Notes: generated by a model not told the origin, from the letters alone. A stretch of 64,000 bases of DNA from Nodularia sp. LEGE 06071 (GCF_015207755.1 NZ_JADEWH010000009.1:124001-188000); one strand, 5' to 3'; counted from the stretch's first letter, positions 18,863 through 28,424 are shown. Program-made: numbers and translations.

Positions 18863-19596
18863 AAGTGTTAGTTTGATTCTGTCGGGCTAGATGGGCTATT
18901 AAATCTCAAAGCTTTCCCATTATCTAGCATCAATAGTAATTGTAGTAGTTTCAGTTCAAGAAAAAAAGTTCAGCGATTTCTCATCGCCTGGGCTAGATGC
19001 TGTTTCTAAGTAGGTAGGCTACGTAACAATAAATAAACTGTAGGGTGTGTTGTCGCACAGCGCAACGCACCGTCAACAATCCCAGGTACAAGGTGCGGTG
19101 GTCTCTATGACATAACTCCGAATAATTTACATTCCTTCATATACATGGAATTTTTCTCACCGACTTACTTATACCAATTCTTTATGAGGATGCGCTGAAT
19201 TATAGGACGAACGAACCACGTTGGCGCTAGCCTCTCCCTTTGGGAGAAGTACACAAAGAAATTTAGCGCAGCTTTACACAGAAATGGGATTAATATTTTC
19301 GATTTCATTAATTTTGGTTTGGTTGAGCTGATTTCATCGAATTTTACATATATCAGCTATTTAAATTTAGAAAACACTACACAATAAATACTGAGTGCTA
19401 ATTATTTTGATCCAAGCCCCGCATTGAAAGTGGGCGGTCTTTCAACTCAGCAGTCCTGATCAAGTCCCAAGTAACAAAACATGGTAATATAGCTATGTTC
19501 GATTCAGTCATACACTGGAAAAAAACACAGCCAAAAATTTAAATTTTACATCCATAAACCCTTTTTTCCGCTGCCACTTATTATCCATAAACTTCC
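18863..19596. other. Intergenic region aspS to FkbM-type gene
   Basis: 734 bases between divergent genes. It contains a TAGGGTGTG repeat copy (19040-19075), an inverted repeat AGCTGAT/ATCAGCT around 19327-19360, and TTGAAAG/CTTTCAA around 19425-19447. I see no gene and no riboswitch motif. Confidence 0.5.
19040..19075. repeat. Dispersed TAGGGTG-type repeat, copy 2
   Basis: Starts GTAGGGTGTGTTGTCGCACA and continues AGCGCAACGCACCG. It is related in sequence to copies at 6692-6725 (opposite orientation) and 52304-52384. Confidence 0.7.
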
Positions 19597-20304
19597 ATGA
19601 CTGAAATTTCCTTCCGGCCTAATACAATAGATGAAGTAGCCTTCCGTTATGTTGTCGAAAATAACGAATATCGAATTCCTGAACAGCTGCAAGCAGAAGA
19701 TCGCATCATTGACATTGGAGCGCATATAGGATGTTTTTCTTACTTATGTTGGCAACGGGGGTCGCGAAAGATTGAAGGGTTTGAAGCTAATTTAGAAAAT
19801 GCTGAACTAGCACGAAAAAATCTTGCTTCTACAAATGTGGTAATTAATTCCAAAGCCGTTTGGCGTTCAGATAAAAAACAAGAGACTGAGTTATATCATT
19901 CTGGCTATACACAAATGTTAGCTGATGGTCCCGATCCGGTAGGGATGAACACAGCATCGGGAAATATTTTTGCGTCAGATGGTCAACCTGTAAGCACAGT
20001 TGCCCTTGATGATATCATCGGAGATTCAAAGGTCAAAATTCTCAAAATCGATTGCGAAGGAAGTGAGTTTCCCATTCTTCTCACATCTCAACGCTTACGA
20101 CAAGTCTGCTGTTTTGTCGGGGAGTATCATCTGATGGACTCCATCCCCAGTGCAGCACAGGTAGAAGGGTTCGAGAAATACACTGTGGGAACGTTGGCAG
20201 ATTTATTCATTAGTCATCGCTTTAAAGTGGAATTTGTCCCCTATCCAGATGCTCGGTTTTCTAATGTCGGAAATTTCTTCGCCTATAATCTTGACTTAGA
20301 ATAA
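19597..20304 (+). CDS. FkbM-family methyltransferase
   Basis: 235 residues. A SAM-dependent methyltransferase domain of the FkbM type, whose members methylate hydroxyls of sugars or small molecules. SAM-binding motif I is IIDIGAHIGCFSYLC (about 37-52), the acidic residue of motif II is in IEGFEANLENAELA, and the family-typical KILKIDCEGSEFPIL lies near 148-162. The N-terminus FRPNTIDEVAFRYVVENNEY also fits. Substrate unknown. It has no same-strand neighbours, so the context gives no clue. Confidence 0.88.
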   Translation: MTEISFRPNTIDEVAFRYVVENNEYRIPEQLQAEDRIIDIGAHIGCFSYLCWQRGSRKIEGFEANLENAELARKNLASTNVVINSKAVWRSDKKQETELYHSGYTQMLADGPDPVGMNTASGNIFASDGQPVSTVALDDIIGDSKVKILKIDCEGSEFPILLTSQRLRQVCCFVGEYHLMDSIPSAAQVEGFEKYTVGTLADLFISHRFKVEFVPYPDARFSNVGNFFAYNLDLE

Positions 20305-20325
20305 GTTATTGATATTAGTGATGCC

Positions 20326-20352
20326 TATATCCCCCGAATAGCAGGGGATATA
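20326..20352. terminator. Hairpin between convergent methyltransferase genes
   Basis: Arms TATATCCCC (20326-20334) and GGGGATATA (20344-20352), loop of nine bases, between the ends of two converging genes. No long T-run on either side, so terminator function is only suggested. Confidence 0.45.
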
Positions 20353-20380
20353 AGCTAATAGAGGAATTTATCCATCTATT

Positions 20381-21067
20381 TTAATTATTCTCAACTTTAA
20401 AGATACACAGCTTACTATGCTTACCATATAAAGGAATCTCCTCTTTGTAGGGTATAGTTAGAACTAGCTCTACATTATTTAAATTAAACGGAGCTTGATC
20501 TAAAAAGACTGCTGAATTTTTTTCTAATCTAATTTCAGCACCTGTCGATATATCTATATTGGGTATACAATCCTGTTCATTCTCAGGATAACTTTCAGTC
20601 ACAAATACATAATTATATTGAGTGATTTTCTCGATAAATTTTTGAATATGTTGGTTAGATAAGTGCTGCAAAACTTGGCGAATTAAGCAGATATCTCCAG
20701 TCGGTAAATCTTCGGTCAAAACATCAACACATAAGAACTCTACATTAGCATTAGCATATTGTCTCTGATTGCGTTCTATTAATGTTGGTACTATGTCTAT
20801 ACCTATATATTGATATTTAATCTGGGCTTGTTCTAAATTTTTTAAAAGCTGTTGACCAACCCGAAAATCACCACATCCTAAATCGACAATTTTGATATTT
20901 TTTAACTGTTGCTTCACAGCAAACTCTGTGAGTAATTTACAATAAGGGATAGCAAAAATATCATCTGAACCTTTACCTGAGAAAAATTCTCCTGAATTTC
21001 CTCCCCAGATGTTGTTTGCATATATTTCCGAGAAAATATCAGTGGGTGTTTGATTCTCTTGTAGCAT
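20381..21067 (-). CDS. Class I SAM-dependent methyltransferase
   Basis: 228 residues. The Rossmann-type motif I is IKIVDLGCGDFRVGQQLL (about 57-74), motif II is YIGIDIVPTLIERN, and CLIRQVLQHLSNQHIQKFI resembles the motif IV/helix region of SAM methyltransferases. The N-terminus FSEIYANNIWGGNSGEFFSG occurs in a group of small methyltransferases often near glycan or natural-product genes. Substrate is not known. AT-rich compared with neighbours. It converges with the FkbM-type gene. Confidence 0.8.
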   Translation of the reverse strand: MLQENQTPTDIFSEIYANNIWGGNSGEFFSGKGSDDIFAIPYCKLLTEFAVKQQLKNIKIVDLGCGDFRVGQQLLKNLEQAQIKYQYIGIDIVPTLIERNQRQYANANVEFLCVDVLTEDLPTGDICLIRQVLQHLSNQHIQKFIEKITQYNYVFVTESYPENEQDCIPNIDISTGAEIRLEKNSAVFLDQAPFNLNNVELVLTIPYKEEIPLYGKHSKLCIFKVENN

Positions 21068-21189
21068 ATTAAAGTAACAATTATCCTGGTAACATTCTAA
21101 AATTTACACTGAATATTCACCTTTGTCTAGTTATAGACCACGCGGTAGGGGCGCAAGGCCTTGCACCCTTACGACTCAGTACTCACCAT

Positions 21190-22509
21190 TTATTTCCAAA
21201 TTAAATCGAGGCGTTGTTGAGCTGCTTTTAAACTTTGTTCTGGAGATGCACCCAGCAAGGTAGCCTCAATAGCTCGACCCAGACTATCAGATAAACTACT
21301 ATAACCAGCAATAATCGGTCTACCACGTGCCGCAGGCATTTGTTCTAGAAAAACTTTTAACACGGGTTTTTCGGTAATGAATTGCTGATAAGCTGCACTT
21401 TGGGTAGATTTGATATTCACCGGCAAAAAACCCGTCCCGATACTCCATTCTGTTTGGAATTCTTCACTCAAAACAAACTCTAAAAACTTGAGTGCGGCTT
21501 CTTCTCTGGCTGGGGTAGTCTTCATCACATAAAAATTACCATCGCCAATGACTGTAGCCTGTTCGACACTTGCAGGCATGGGAAATACCTGATAATCAAC
21601 ATTAGACTTCATGATATAAGTCCAAGGGCCTGTAATCTGCATCGCAACGCGACCGGCGATAAAGTCGTCTTCTTCATAACCTCGCTCAGGTGCAGATAAC
21701 TTGGCTGAACCATCTTTAATTAAATCTTGCCAAAATTGCAAAGCTGTCACAGCTGCATCGGTGGTCAAATTTGGTCGATTATCAGTAATTATCTCCCCGC
21801 CAGCACTCCATAAAAAGGGGAACCAACTAAATACAGTCCATTCGCCTTTACCTAAAGGTAATAAAATTCCATGCTGTTCGGGTTTACCGTCGCCATCTTT
21901 GTCTATGGTCAATTTTTTGGCAACTTCTCTTAATTCTGCCCAAGTTTTTGGTGTTTCGGTAATTCCCGCCGCTTGGAACAACTGAGGTCGGTAAAAAATG
22001 CCCAGATTGCTGGTGTAAAGTGGAATTGACCACAGATGATTGTCTAATGTTAATGCTGCCAATAAGTTGGGGCTAATTTCCGATTTCAGGGGTAATTTGT
22101 CTAACCAATCTTCTAAAGGTCGAATTGCGTCTAATTGACTAAATTGACCTGTCAGTTGTGGGTAAAAACTCAGGATATCTGGAGGGACATTTCCCACAAC
22201 TGCGGCGAGAATTTTCGGCAATTGTTGGTCTAGTCCACCGGCAAAAATAGATTCTACTTGGATATCAGGATGAGTCTGATTAAATTTATCGACTAATTTT
22301 TGAAATACATCTCGATTAACTGGGGGATTAATTCCTTGCCACAATGTCAACCGAATTACACCATCATCTTTTGGTGATGAAGCTTGACAGCCAGATAAGA
22401 TGATTAAACATGAAATCAGCACAAGTCCTAAAACTAATCGCCTCCCAGCAGCAGCAATCCACTGGCGAAAATAACTGGTAATTGGGTGTAGTAAAAGAGT
22501 CATTTTCAT
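21190..22509 (-). CDS. Sugar-type ABC transporter substrate-binding lipoprotein
   Basis: 439 residues of the family 1 extracellular solute-binding proteins. A signal anchor (RRLVLGLVLISCLIILSGC) ends in the lipobox LSGC. Mature motifs typical of the family include IRLTLWQGINPPVNRDVFQ, KFNQTHPDIQVESIFAG, GRVAMQITGPWTYI and AREEAALKFLEFVLSEEFQ. It would deliver a sugar or sugar derivative to a permease that is not encoded here. The start is chosen at the ATG whose ATGA overlaps the stop of the upstream glycosyltransferase; a longer frame reaching 22530 also exists. The overlap suggests translational coupling. Confidence 0.88.
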   Translation of the reverse strand: MKMTLLLHPITSYFRQWIAAAGRRLVLGLVLISCLIILSGCQASSPKDDGVIRLTLWQGINPPVNRDVFQKLVDKFNQTHPDIQVESIFAGGLDQQLPKILAAVVGNVPPDILSFYPQLTGQFSQLDAIRPLEDWLDKLPLKSEISPNLLAALTLDNHLWSIPLYTSNLGIFYRPQLFQAAGITETPKTWAELREVAKKLTIDKDGDGKPEQHGILLPLGKGEWTVFSWFPFLWSAGGEIITDNRPNLTTDAAVTALQFWQDLIKDGSAKLSAPERGYEEDDFIAGRVAMQITGPWTYIMKSNVDYQVFPMPASVEQATVIGDGNFYVMKTTPAREEAALKFLEFVLSEEFQTEWSIGTGFLPVNIKSTQSAAYQQFITEKPVLKVFLEQMPAARGRPIIAGYSSLSDSLGRAIEATLLGASPEQSLKAAQQRLDLIWK

Positions 22510-23573
22510 CCCAAATGGTTCTCTAAACAATCATTGAGCCAAGCTTCAAAGTTTTCCCCTAAAGCCGCTAAAGAATAGACCGCTTCTGCCTGTTCTCGGC
22601 AATGACGGCGATCAATTTGCCCTAATTTGGCGATCGCTTCCACCAGTCCATCTACACTATCTGGTTCTACCAGCCATCCTGTTTTGCCTGATTTGACAAT
22701 TTCACTTGGTCCACCACGATTATAAGCAATCACTGGCACACCACAAGCCAGAGCTTCTATGCACACATTCCCAAAGGCTTCCACCCAATGGGGAGTCATT
22801 AATAACCCCCGGCATTTTCCTAAAGCTTCCTGGAGGGCTGGAGTTGGTAAAAACCCCTGATAGCTAAATGGGGCTGAGGGAAATTCGGCTTGAATCCATT
22901 CCCAGTACTGAGGGTTTTCTATTTTACCCCAAATTTTTAACGGAATCTGGGTTTTGTTAACTGCCGAAATAGCATCTTCTAAGCCTTTTTCCGGAGCAAT
23001 GCGCCCCACCCATCCTAAGTGATCCTGGGGGTGTAAATTACAGTTATAAAGACTGAGATCCAATCCATTTTCCAGACAACGATAGGCGGAAGCAAAACCA
23101 AAGGTTTGGGCTTGGGCTTGAGTATGAACAGCAATTGTTCCGGGAAAATGTCGAGCTACAGTATGGATTGCTTCATCCATCACCATAGACAAAGACCCCA
23201 TACTGACCAAATGGGCTACAGGGCGCTGGAAAAAAGGCGTGAGATAAAAAGGTAGCCAATCATAGGCAAAGTTCAGCAGGATATCAAACTCTGGCTGCAA
23301 TTTCCTTGCTGTTTCCCACATCTGCCCTAAGACACTACCGGCGGGAATAGAAACAGGAGTATGGCGTTCCTGATGTTGTGCAGAGTCCGGGGCGACTCCG
23401 GCTACTTCTATGACCTGTCCATAGGCTGACTGAGAGCCTTGGGGTGCAACAATGGTAACAGTATGGTTACGCTCAATTAAGGACTGAACCACATTGGCCA
23501 GGGTTAATTCTACTCCACCTCCCTCTCCGGAACCTAAAAAACCAATGGGTGTAGACACACATAACAAACGCAT
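22506..23573 (-). CDS. Glycosyltransferase family 4 protein
   Basis: 355 residues with the GT-B fold. The N-terminal half has the glycine-rich STPIGFLGSGEGGGVELTL acceptor-domain loop. The C-terminal half has LGWVGRIAPEKGLEDAISAV and the nucleotide-sugar EX7E-type motif (EAFGNVCIEALACGVPVIAY), followed by GGPSEIV. Such enzymes transfer a sugar from an activated donor at the cytoplasmic face of the membrane. Acceptor unknown. Its stop overlaps the start of the binding-lipoprotein gene by four bases. Confidence 0.9.
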   Translation of the reverse strand: MRLLCVSTPIGFLGSGEGGGVELTLANVVQSLIERNHTVTIVAPQGSQSAYGQVIEVAGVAPDSAQHQERHTPVSIPAGSVLGQMWETARKLQPEFDILLNFAYDWLPFYLTPFFQRPVAHLVSMGSLSMVMDEAIHTVARHFPGTIAVHTQAQAQTFGFASAYRCLENGLDLSLYNCNLHPQDHLGWVGRIAPEKGLEDAISAVNKTQIPLKIWGKIENPQYWEWIQAEFPSAPFSYQGFLPTPALQEALGKCRGLLMTPHWVEAFGNVCIEALACGVPVIAYNRGGPSEIVKSGKTGWLVEPDSVDGLVEAIAKLGQIDRRHCREQAEAVYSLAALGENFEAWLNDCLENHLG

Positions 23574-23950
23574 GATGGTAGAGGGGTGTTAACGGGATAA
23601 ATATTTGAACTGTTCAGTGGTACGGTTATTGCGATCGCACCTTGCTATAAAACCGAACCCACTCAATTATAAGTTGGTCTAATGTTTGAAGTAGGAAGCT
23701 TGATAGATTGATTGAGGAAAAATACTGGTTGTCTGCAAGCTAGGAAGCTTGAGATTAAACCTCCTAAGACTAAATCCACTAGATATAGCAACTGTCAAGA
23801 CGATTAGGACATGAAAAAATTGTCAAACTAATTTACAGCAAGCATTTCAATTTTGACTTTTGACTTTTGCTCTAGTATCCCATTCTCAATACCCAGTGTC
23901 TTATCCTCAACGCCACAATTGCTGAAACGAAAGCTAACGAGGAAAGTTAT
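23574..23950. other. dnaK upstream region
   Basis: 377 bases between divergent genes. It holds the dnaK promoter; a direct repeat of GACTTTTGACTTTTG type (about 23854-23870) is common Nostocales intergenic sequence. No CIRCE-type TTAGCACTC/GAGTGCTAA element is seen. Confidence 0.5.
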
Positions 23951-25837
23951 ATGCCGAAAGTAATTGGAATTGATTTAGGAACCACAAACTCTTGCGCTGC
24001 TGTGATGGAAGGTGGAAAACCCTTAGTCATTGCTAACGCTGAAGGACAACGGGTTACTCCTTCTGTGGTGGCTTATACTAAGTCTGGTGAACGCTTAGTG
24101 GGTCAAATAGCCAGACGACAAGCGGTGATGAACCCGGAAAATACCTTTTATTCGGTGAAACGCTTCATTGGGCGCAAATATGAAGAAATTACCCATGAAG
24201 CTACAGAAGTTACTTACAAAATTGTGCGCGATCGCGATGGTAACGTTAAACTGGACTGTCCCGCAGCAAGTAAGCAATTTGCACCCGAAGAAGTTTCTGC
24301 CCAAGTTTTACGGAAGTTGGTAGATGATAGCAGTAAATATCTGGGAGACAAAGTTACTCAAGCTGTGATTACGGTTCCAGCTTACTTCAATGACTCCCAA
24401 CGCCAAGCGACCAAAGACGCGGGTAAAATTGCGGGTGTGGAAGTTCTCCGTATTATCAACGAACCGACAGCAGCAGCCCTGGCTTATGGTTTAGATAAAA
24501 AGCACAATGAAACTATTTTGGTCTTTGACCTTGGTGGTGGGACTTTTGACGTTTCTATTTTGGAAGTAGGAGACGGCGTATTTGAAGTTAAATCCACCAG
24601 TGGCGACACCCATTTAGGTGGTGACGACTTCGATAAAAAGATTGTTGATTGGTTAGCAACTGAGTTTCTGCGTAATCAAGGTATTGACCTGCGTAAAGAT
24701 AAACAAGCTTTACAAAGATTAACTGAAGCCGCAGAAAAAGCCAAAATTGAGCTTTCCAGTGCGACTCAAACTAATATTAACCTCCCCTTTATTACAGCGA
24801 CTCAAGCGGGACCGCAACACCTGGATATGAGTTTGACAAGGGCTAAGTTTGAGGAAATGACGGCGGATCTTTTAGACCGTTGTCGAAAACCAGTGCAACA
24901 AGCAATGCAAGATGCCAAACTGAGCAATGCGGAAATTGATGAAGTTGTATTAGTCGGTGGTTCAACGCGGATTCCGGCTGTGCAAGAATTGGTACGGCGG
25001 ATTATTGGTAAAGATCCTTGTCAAGGTGTGAACCCTGATGAAGTGGTAGCGATTGGTGCTGCTATTCAAGCGGGTGTCTTAGCTGGTGAGGTGAAAGATA
25101 TCCTGCTGTTAGATGTCACTCCCTTGTCTTTGGGTGTGGAAACTCTCGGCGGTGTGATGACGAAGATTATTAGCCGTAATACTACTATCCCAGTGAAAAA
25201 GTCGGAAATCTTCTCGACGGCGGCTGATGGTCAAACAAATGTAGAAGTTCACGCTCTCCAAGGTGAGAGAGAATTCGCTAAAGATAACAAGAGTTTGGGG
25301 ACATTCCGCTTAGATGGGATTCCGCCAGCACCTAGAGGTGTACCACAAATTGAGGTGACTTTTGATATTGATGCCAACGGTATTCTTTCTGTGACGGCTC
25401 AAGATAAGGCTACAGGTAAACAGCAGTCGATTTCGATTACAGGTGCTTCCACTCTCGATCAGCGAAGTGTGGAAAACATGGTGCGGGATGCAGAAGCCCA
25501 CGCGGAGTCAGACCGCAAACGCCGTGAACAAATTGATACGAAGAATATGGCAGATTCTTTGGCTTATCAAGCTCAGAAGCAATTGCAAGATTTGGGTGAC
25601 AAGGTGAGTGCTGAGAATCGTAGCCGAGTTGAAGGATTGGTACGGGATTTACAGGAGGCGATTAATCAAGATAATTTTGAGCGGATGAAGTCTCTGACAA
25701 ATGAGTTACAGCAAGCTTTGATGCAAGTTGGTAGTGCTGTTTATGCTCAAGCTGGTGGTAATGGTAGAGCTACAGGCGAAGGCGATCGCCCCAGTGGTGA
25801 AGATGTGATTGATGCCGATTTTGTGGAAAGTAAATAA
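23951..25837 (+). CDS. dnaK: Chaperone DnaK (Hsp70)
   Basis: 628 residues, normal for cyanobacterial DnaK. The ATPase domain has the phosphate loop [14 protein letters not shown], the second signature [16 protein letters not shown] and the third [17 protein letters not shown]. The linker is [19 protein letters not shown], then the substrate-binding domain with [16 protein letters not shown], then the helical lid. The C-terminus [12 protein letters not shown] is close to the EEVD-like tail of the essential DnaK2 type rather than the long-tailed DnaK3. Cyanobacteria have several DnaKs; the subtype is my inference. The ribosome site GAGGAAAG precedes the ATG. No grpE or dnaJ is adjacent. Confidence 0.97.
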   Translation: MPKVIGIDLGTTNSCAAVMEGGKPLVIANAEGQRVTPSVVAYTKSGERLVGQIARRQAVMNPENTFYSVKRFIGRKYEEITHEATEVTYKIVRDRDGNVKLDCPAASKQFAPEEVSAQVLRKLVDDSSKYLGDKVTQAVITVPAYFNDSQRQATKDAGKIAGVEVLRIINEPTAAALAYGLDKKHNETILVFDLGGGTFDVSILEVGDGVFEVKSTSGDTHLGGDDFDKKIVDWLATEFLRNQGIDLRKDKQALQRLTEAAEKAKIELSSATQTNINLPFITATQAGPQHLDMSLTRAKFEEMTADLLDRCRKPVQQAMQDAKLSNAEIDEVVLVGGSTRIPAVQELVRRIIGKDPCQGVNPDEVVAIGAAIQAGVLAGEVKDILLLDVTPLSLGVETLGGVMTKIISRNTTIPVKKSEIFSTAADGQTNVEVHALQGEREFAKDNKSLGTFRLDGIPPAPRGVPQIEVTFDIDANGILSVTAQDKATGKQQSISITGASTLDQRSVENMVRDAEAHAESDRKRREQIDTKNMADSLAYQAQKQLQDLGDKVSAENRSRVEGLVRDLQEAINQDNFERMKSLTNELQQALMQVGSAVYAQAGGNGRATGEGDRPSGEDVIDADFVESK

Positions 25838-25841
25838 AGGA

Positions 25842-25880
25842 ACCCCACCCCCAACCCCTCCCCGCAAGCGAGGAGGGGAG
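25842..25880. repeat. Dispersed GC-rich hairpin repeat, copy 2
   Basis: CCCCACCCCCAACCCCTCCC followed by CGCAAGCGAGGAGGGGAG, four bases after the dnaK stop codon. The hairpin arms are CCCCTCC and GGAGGGG. It may serve as the transcript end of dnaK. Confidence 0.85.
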
Positions 25881-25950
25881 CTAGAGGGCAGCTTTGAGGG
25901 GGTAGGTTCAGGGTATTTAGGTTTATGCTTGTAGCGACTAATGAAACTAG

Positions 25951-26463
25951 TTAATTTTGCAACGGCATACCCGGTTCTGGTGTAGTGAAGCCTTCTGGTG
26001 GGGTCGGGCTATTCGGCATACCCGGTTCTGGTGTAGTCAAGTTTTCTGGTTGGGTCGGGCTATTTGGCATACCCGGTTCTGGTGTAGTCAAGCCTTCTGG
26101 TTGGGTCGGGCTATTCGGCATACCCGGTTCTGGTGTAGTGAAACCTTCTGGTTGGGTCGGGCTATTTGGCATACCCGGTTCTGGTGTAGTGAAACCTTCT
26201 GGTTGGGTCGGGCTATTTGGCATACCCGGTTCTGGTGTAGTGAAGCCTTCTGGTTGGGTCGGGCTGTCAGCGCCTTCAGTGGGTGTGACTGGCGTACCAT
26301 TCGGACAACGGGAATTGAGCGGGGATTGCTCACACAGAATTTTTAGTGCTTCTGGTGACAACTGGATGTCCTCTACTGAACTGGCAGATTGGGCAATAGC
26401 AACATTGGCGGTTAATGCCAATGAAAAAGCTGTCCCAATCAGGGTCAAATATTTTCTCTTCAT
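25951..26463 (-). CDS. Secreted protein with six 17-residue Pro/Glu/Thr repeats
   Basis: 170 residues. A signal peptide (MKRKYLTLIGTAFSLALTAN...AIAQ) is followed by a short domain with two cysteines (LKILCEQSPLNSRCPNG, about 47-63). The remainder is six near-identical copies of NSPTQPEGFTTPEPGMP, ending LQN. The repeat is proline-rich and acidic and is probably an extended stalk or linker exposed in the periplasm or on the surface. The family is not recognised. A longer frame to 26505 exists, but the ATG at 26463 gives a proper signal peptide. A palindrome lies about 100 bases upstream. Confidence 0.75.
   Translation of the reverse strand: MKRKYLTLIGTAFSLALTANVAIAQSASSVEDIQLSPEALKILCEQSPLNSRCPNGTPVTPTEGADSPTQPEGFTTPEPGMPNSPTQPEGFTTPEPGMPNSPTQPEGFTTPEPGMPNSPTQPEGLTTPEPGMPNSPTQPENLTTPEPGMPNSPTPPEGFTTPEPGMPLQN
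25963..26268 (-). repeat. 51-bp tandem repeat, six units, inside the secreted-protein gene
   Basis: Six in-frame copies of a 51-bp unit with few substitutions; units 4 to 6 (towards the C-terminus) vary at EGF/EGL/ENL and PTQ/PTP. High identity at the DNA level suggests recent expansion and likely length variation between strains. Confidence 0.9.
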
Positions 26464-26562
26464 TCTGAAATTAACCTCAACTGAACAGTCTTTCTTTAAC
26501 CGCAATCATTTTATGCATAGATATGGCAGAGCTAAAGGTGGTGTTACGAAAACGGTAACCAC

Positions 26563-26587
26563 TTAAAACTAAACCGTTTAGTTTTAA
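26563..26587. promoter_or_regulatory. Palindrome, candidate operator
   Basis: Perfect inverted repeat with 11-base arms TTAAAACTAAA and TTTAGTTTTAA around CCG, in the divergent gap between the secreted-repeat gene and murF. Size and symmetry fit a dimeric repressor site. A hairpin is also possible. Confidence 0.4.
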
Positions 26588-26694
26588 AAGCAAGTACAAA
26601 CAGTACCGAATTTGGTTGCGGACTGGGACTAAACACTAAAAAATTTGTATACTTTGGGTTTCGCTAATTTAACCTGAAAAATCAGTTCATAATT

Positions 26695-28047
26695 ATGCCT
26701 TGGTCTGCTACCATCTCCCAACTGTTGTCAGTTCTTTGCGCCCAACCTGTTAACTTGTCTGAAGCTGCTTTAACACAAGTCAGCAGCACTATCCAAACAG
26801 ATACCCGGATTCTCCAACCAGGTGAAGTTTTTTTGGCTTTACGAGGGGAAAATTTTGATGGACACGATTTTGTCCCCAGGGCGATCGCTCAGGGTGCAAT
26901 AGCGGCTATTGTCGATTGTGATTATGACAATCCGGGTTTACCTGTATTGCAAGTCAGAAACACTTTAGAGGCATATCAGCAACTTGCTAGATGGTGGCGC
27001 GATCGCCTAAATATTCCGGTGATTGGGGTGACGGGTTCTGTGGGAAAAACCACAACCAAGGAAATCATCGCCGCAGTTTTGGCGACTGAGGGACGAGTTC
27101 ACAAGACTTTTAGCAATTTTAATAATGAAATTGGCGTTCCCAAAACTTTGCTCGAACTGGATACAGAACATGACTATGCGGTGGTGGAAATGGCGATGCG
27201 GGGTCAAGGACAAATCGCTGAACTGACGCAAATAGCCCGTCCGAATATTGGGGTGATTACCAATGTGGGAACGGCACATATTGAGTTATTGGGTTCTGAA
27301 GAAGCGATCGCACAGGCTAAATGTGAGTTATTAGCCGAAATGCCTGAAGATGGTGTGGCTATTCTCAATCATGACAATCCTTTGTTAATGGCTACGGCGC
27401 AGCAAGTTTGGTCTGGGGAAGTTGTGACTTATGGTTTGTCTGGTGGTGACATCCAAGGGCTACTCATCGATCACGAAACGATACAAGTTAGAGGAATGCG
27501 GCTACCTTTACCTTTACCTGGTCGTCACAATGCCAGTAATTTCTTAGCAGCTTTAGCTGTGGCGCAGGTTTTGGGCATCGACTGGTCAAAGTTGCAGGAT
27601 GGTGTGATGGTGAATATGCCCACGGGGCGATCGCAACGGTTTACGCTGCCCCATGATATACTTATCTTAGATGAGACTTATAATGCTGCACCAGAAGCTA
27701 TGGCAGCAGCTTTGCAATTGTTAGCAGATACACCCGGAAAACGCAAAATTGCTGTATTGGGTGCGATGAAGGAATTGGGCGAAAAATCACTGCAACTGCA
27801 CCAAAGAGTCGGTGAAACGGTGCAGAGGTTGCAATTAGACGGTTTGCTGGTTTTGGTGGATGGCAAAGATGCAGAAGCGATCGCCAAAAGTGCTGGAGGT
27901 ATTCCATCAGAGTGCTTTACCTCTCATGCTGATTTGCTAGCTCGATTAAAGACATTTGTCCAAACAGGCGATCGCCTTTTATTCAAAGCTGCCCATTCAG
28001 TGGGACTTGATCGCGTTGTTAATCAGTTTCGCGCAGAATTTCTCTAA
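26695..28047 (+). CDS. murF: UDP-N-acetylmuramoyl-tripeptide--D-alanyl-D-alanine ligase
   Basis: 450 residues. ATP-dependent ligase adding D-Ala-D-Ala to the UDP-MurNAc-tripeptide, the last cytoplasmic step of peptidoglycan precursor synthesis. The Mur ligase N-domain contains VSSTIQTDTRILQPGEVFLA and RGENFDGHDFV. The central domain has the P-loop GVTGSVGKTTTKE (about 111-123), NFNNEIGVPKTLL and VVEMAMRGQGQI. The C-domain has LDETYNAAPEAMAAAL and LGAMKELGEKS. It stands alone, not in a mur cluster, as is usual in cyanobacteria. Confidence 0.96.
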   Translation: MPWSATISQLLSVLCAQPVNLSEAALTQVSSTIQTDTRILQPGEVFLALRGENFDGHDFVPRAIAQGAIAAIVDCDYDNPGLPVLQVRNTLEAYQQLARWWRDRLNIPVIGVTGSVGKTTTKEIIAAVLATEGRVHKTFSNFNNEIGVPKTLLELDTEHDYAVVEMAMRGQGQIAELTQIARPNIGVITNVGTAHIELLGSEEAIAQAKCELLAEMPEDGVAILNHDNPLLMATAQQVWSGEVVTYGLSGGDIQGLLIDHETIQVRGMRLPLPLPGRHNASNFLAALAVAQVLGIDWSKLQDGVMVNMPTGRSQRFTLPHDILILDETYNAAPEAMAAALQLLADTPGKRKIAVLGAMKELGEKSLQLHQRVGETVQRLQLDGLLVLVDGKDAEAIAKSAGGIPSECFTSHADLLARLKTFVQTGDRLLFKAAHSVGLDRVVNQFRAEFL

Positions 28048-28121
28048 AAATAGAGTAGCAAAAACCAAGTCATACCAATTTAATATAAAGATGCATAAAT
28101 AGAATTTAACCAGAAATCCGG

Positions 28122-28160
28122 TTCCCCTCATCGCTTGCGGGGAGGGGCTAGGGGTGGGGT
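28122..28160. repeat. Dispersed GC-rich hairpin repeat, copy 3 (reverse)
   Basis: Reverse orientation: CCCCTCATCGCTTGCGGGGA followed by GGGGCTAGGGGTGGGGTC. It lies downstream of murF. Confidence 0.8.
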
Positions 28161-28205
28161 CTTATGACACAAACGAGAATTTACCGACTTCTGTGTACAC
28201 CTTAG

Positions 28206-28240
28206 CCTCGCTTGCGGGGAGGGGTTAGGGGTGGGGTCGA
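28206..28240. repeat. Dispersed GC-rich hairpin repeat, copy 4 (reverse)
   Basis: CCTCGCTTGCGGGGAGGGGT followed by TAGGGGTGGGGTCG, about 45 bases after copy 3 and in the same orientation, giving a direct pair. Confidence 0.8.
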
Positions 28241-28356
28241 AATAATATGCAGCCTCACAAATAATTGGTATCAGCTCAAGCGGACATCCTAAAAGGGCTA
28301 ATTGTGACCTATATCGGCAATAATTATCTCAGATTTATTATTGTTGATTAAATTCA

Positions 28357-28424
28357 GCAAATCAAGCCTCTAGAATTGAATATTTCGAGATAATTCCTGA
28401 CGCTAATCTCTAGAATTAGAGGAC
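28357..28424 (-). pseudogene. Degenerate copy of the 3' end of the small gene at 28550-28666
   Basis: Aligns without gaps, at an offset of 179 bases, to the 3' end of the neighbouring small gene. Over 41 positions about 32 are identical, including AAATCAAGCCTCT and ATAATTCCTG (plus-strand reading). On the minus strand the coding part becomes SGIISKYS against TGIMSKDS in the intact copy, but a TAG a few codons upstream closes the frame. It looks like a decayed duplicate. A structured small RNA pair is the alternative: a stem CCTCT/AGAGG also closes this segment. Confidence 0.4.

Noticed and set aside
14696..19465. Shared 13-mer AGTCCTGATCAAG near 14696 and 19452
   Set aside because: Matches of this length are expected by chance in 64 kb, and flanks do not align.
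25963..26268. CRISPR array
   Set aside because: The 51-bp units are contiguous without unique spacers and encode protein repeats in frame.
25957..26566. Plus-strand frames rich in repeated Trp/Phe or Gly/Val over the 51-bp repeats
   Set aside because: They are antisense readings of the secreted repeat-protein gene, which has a signal peptide and sensible residues.
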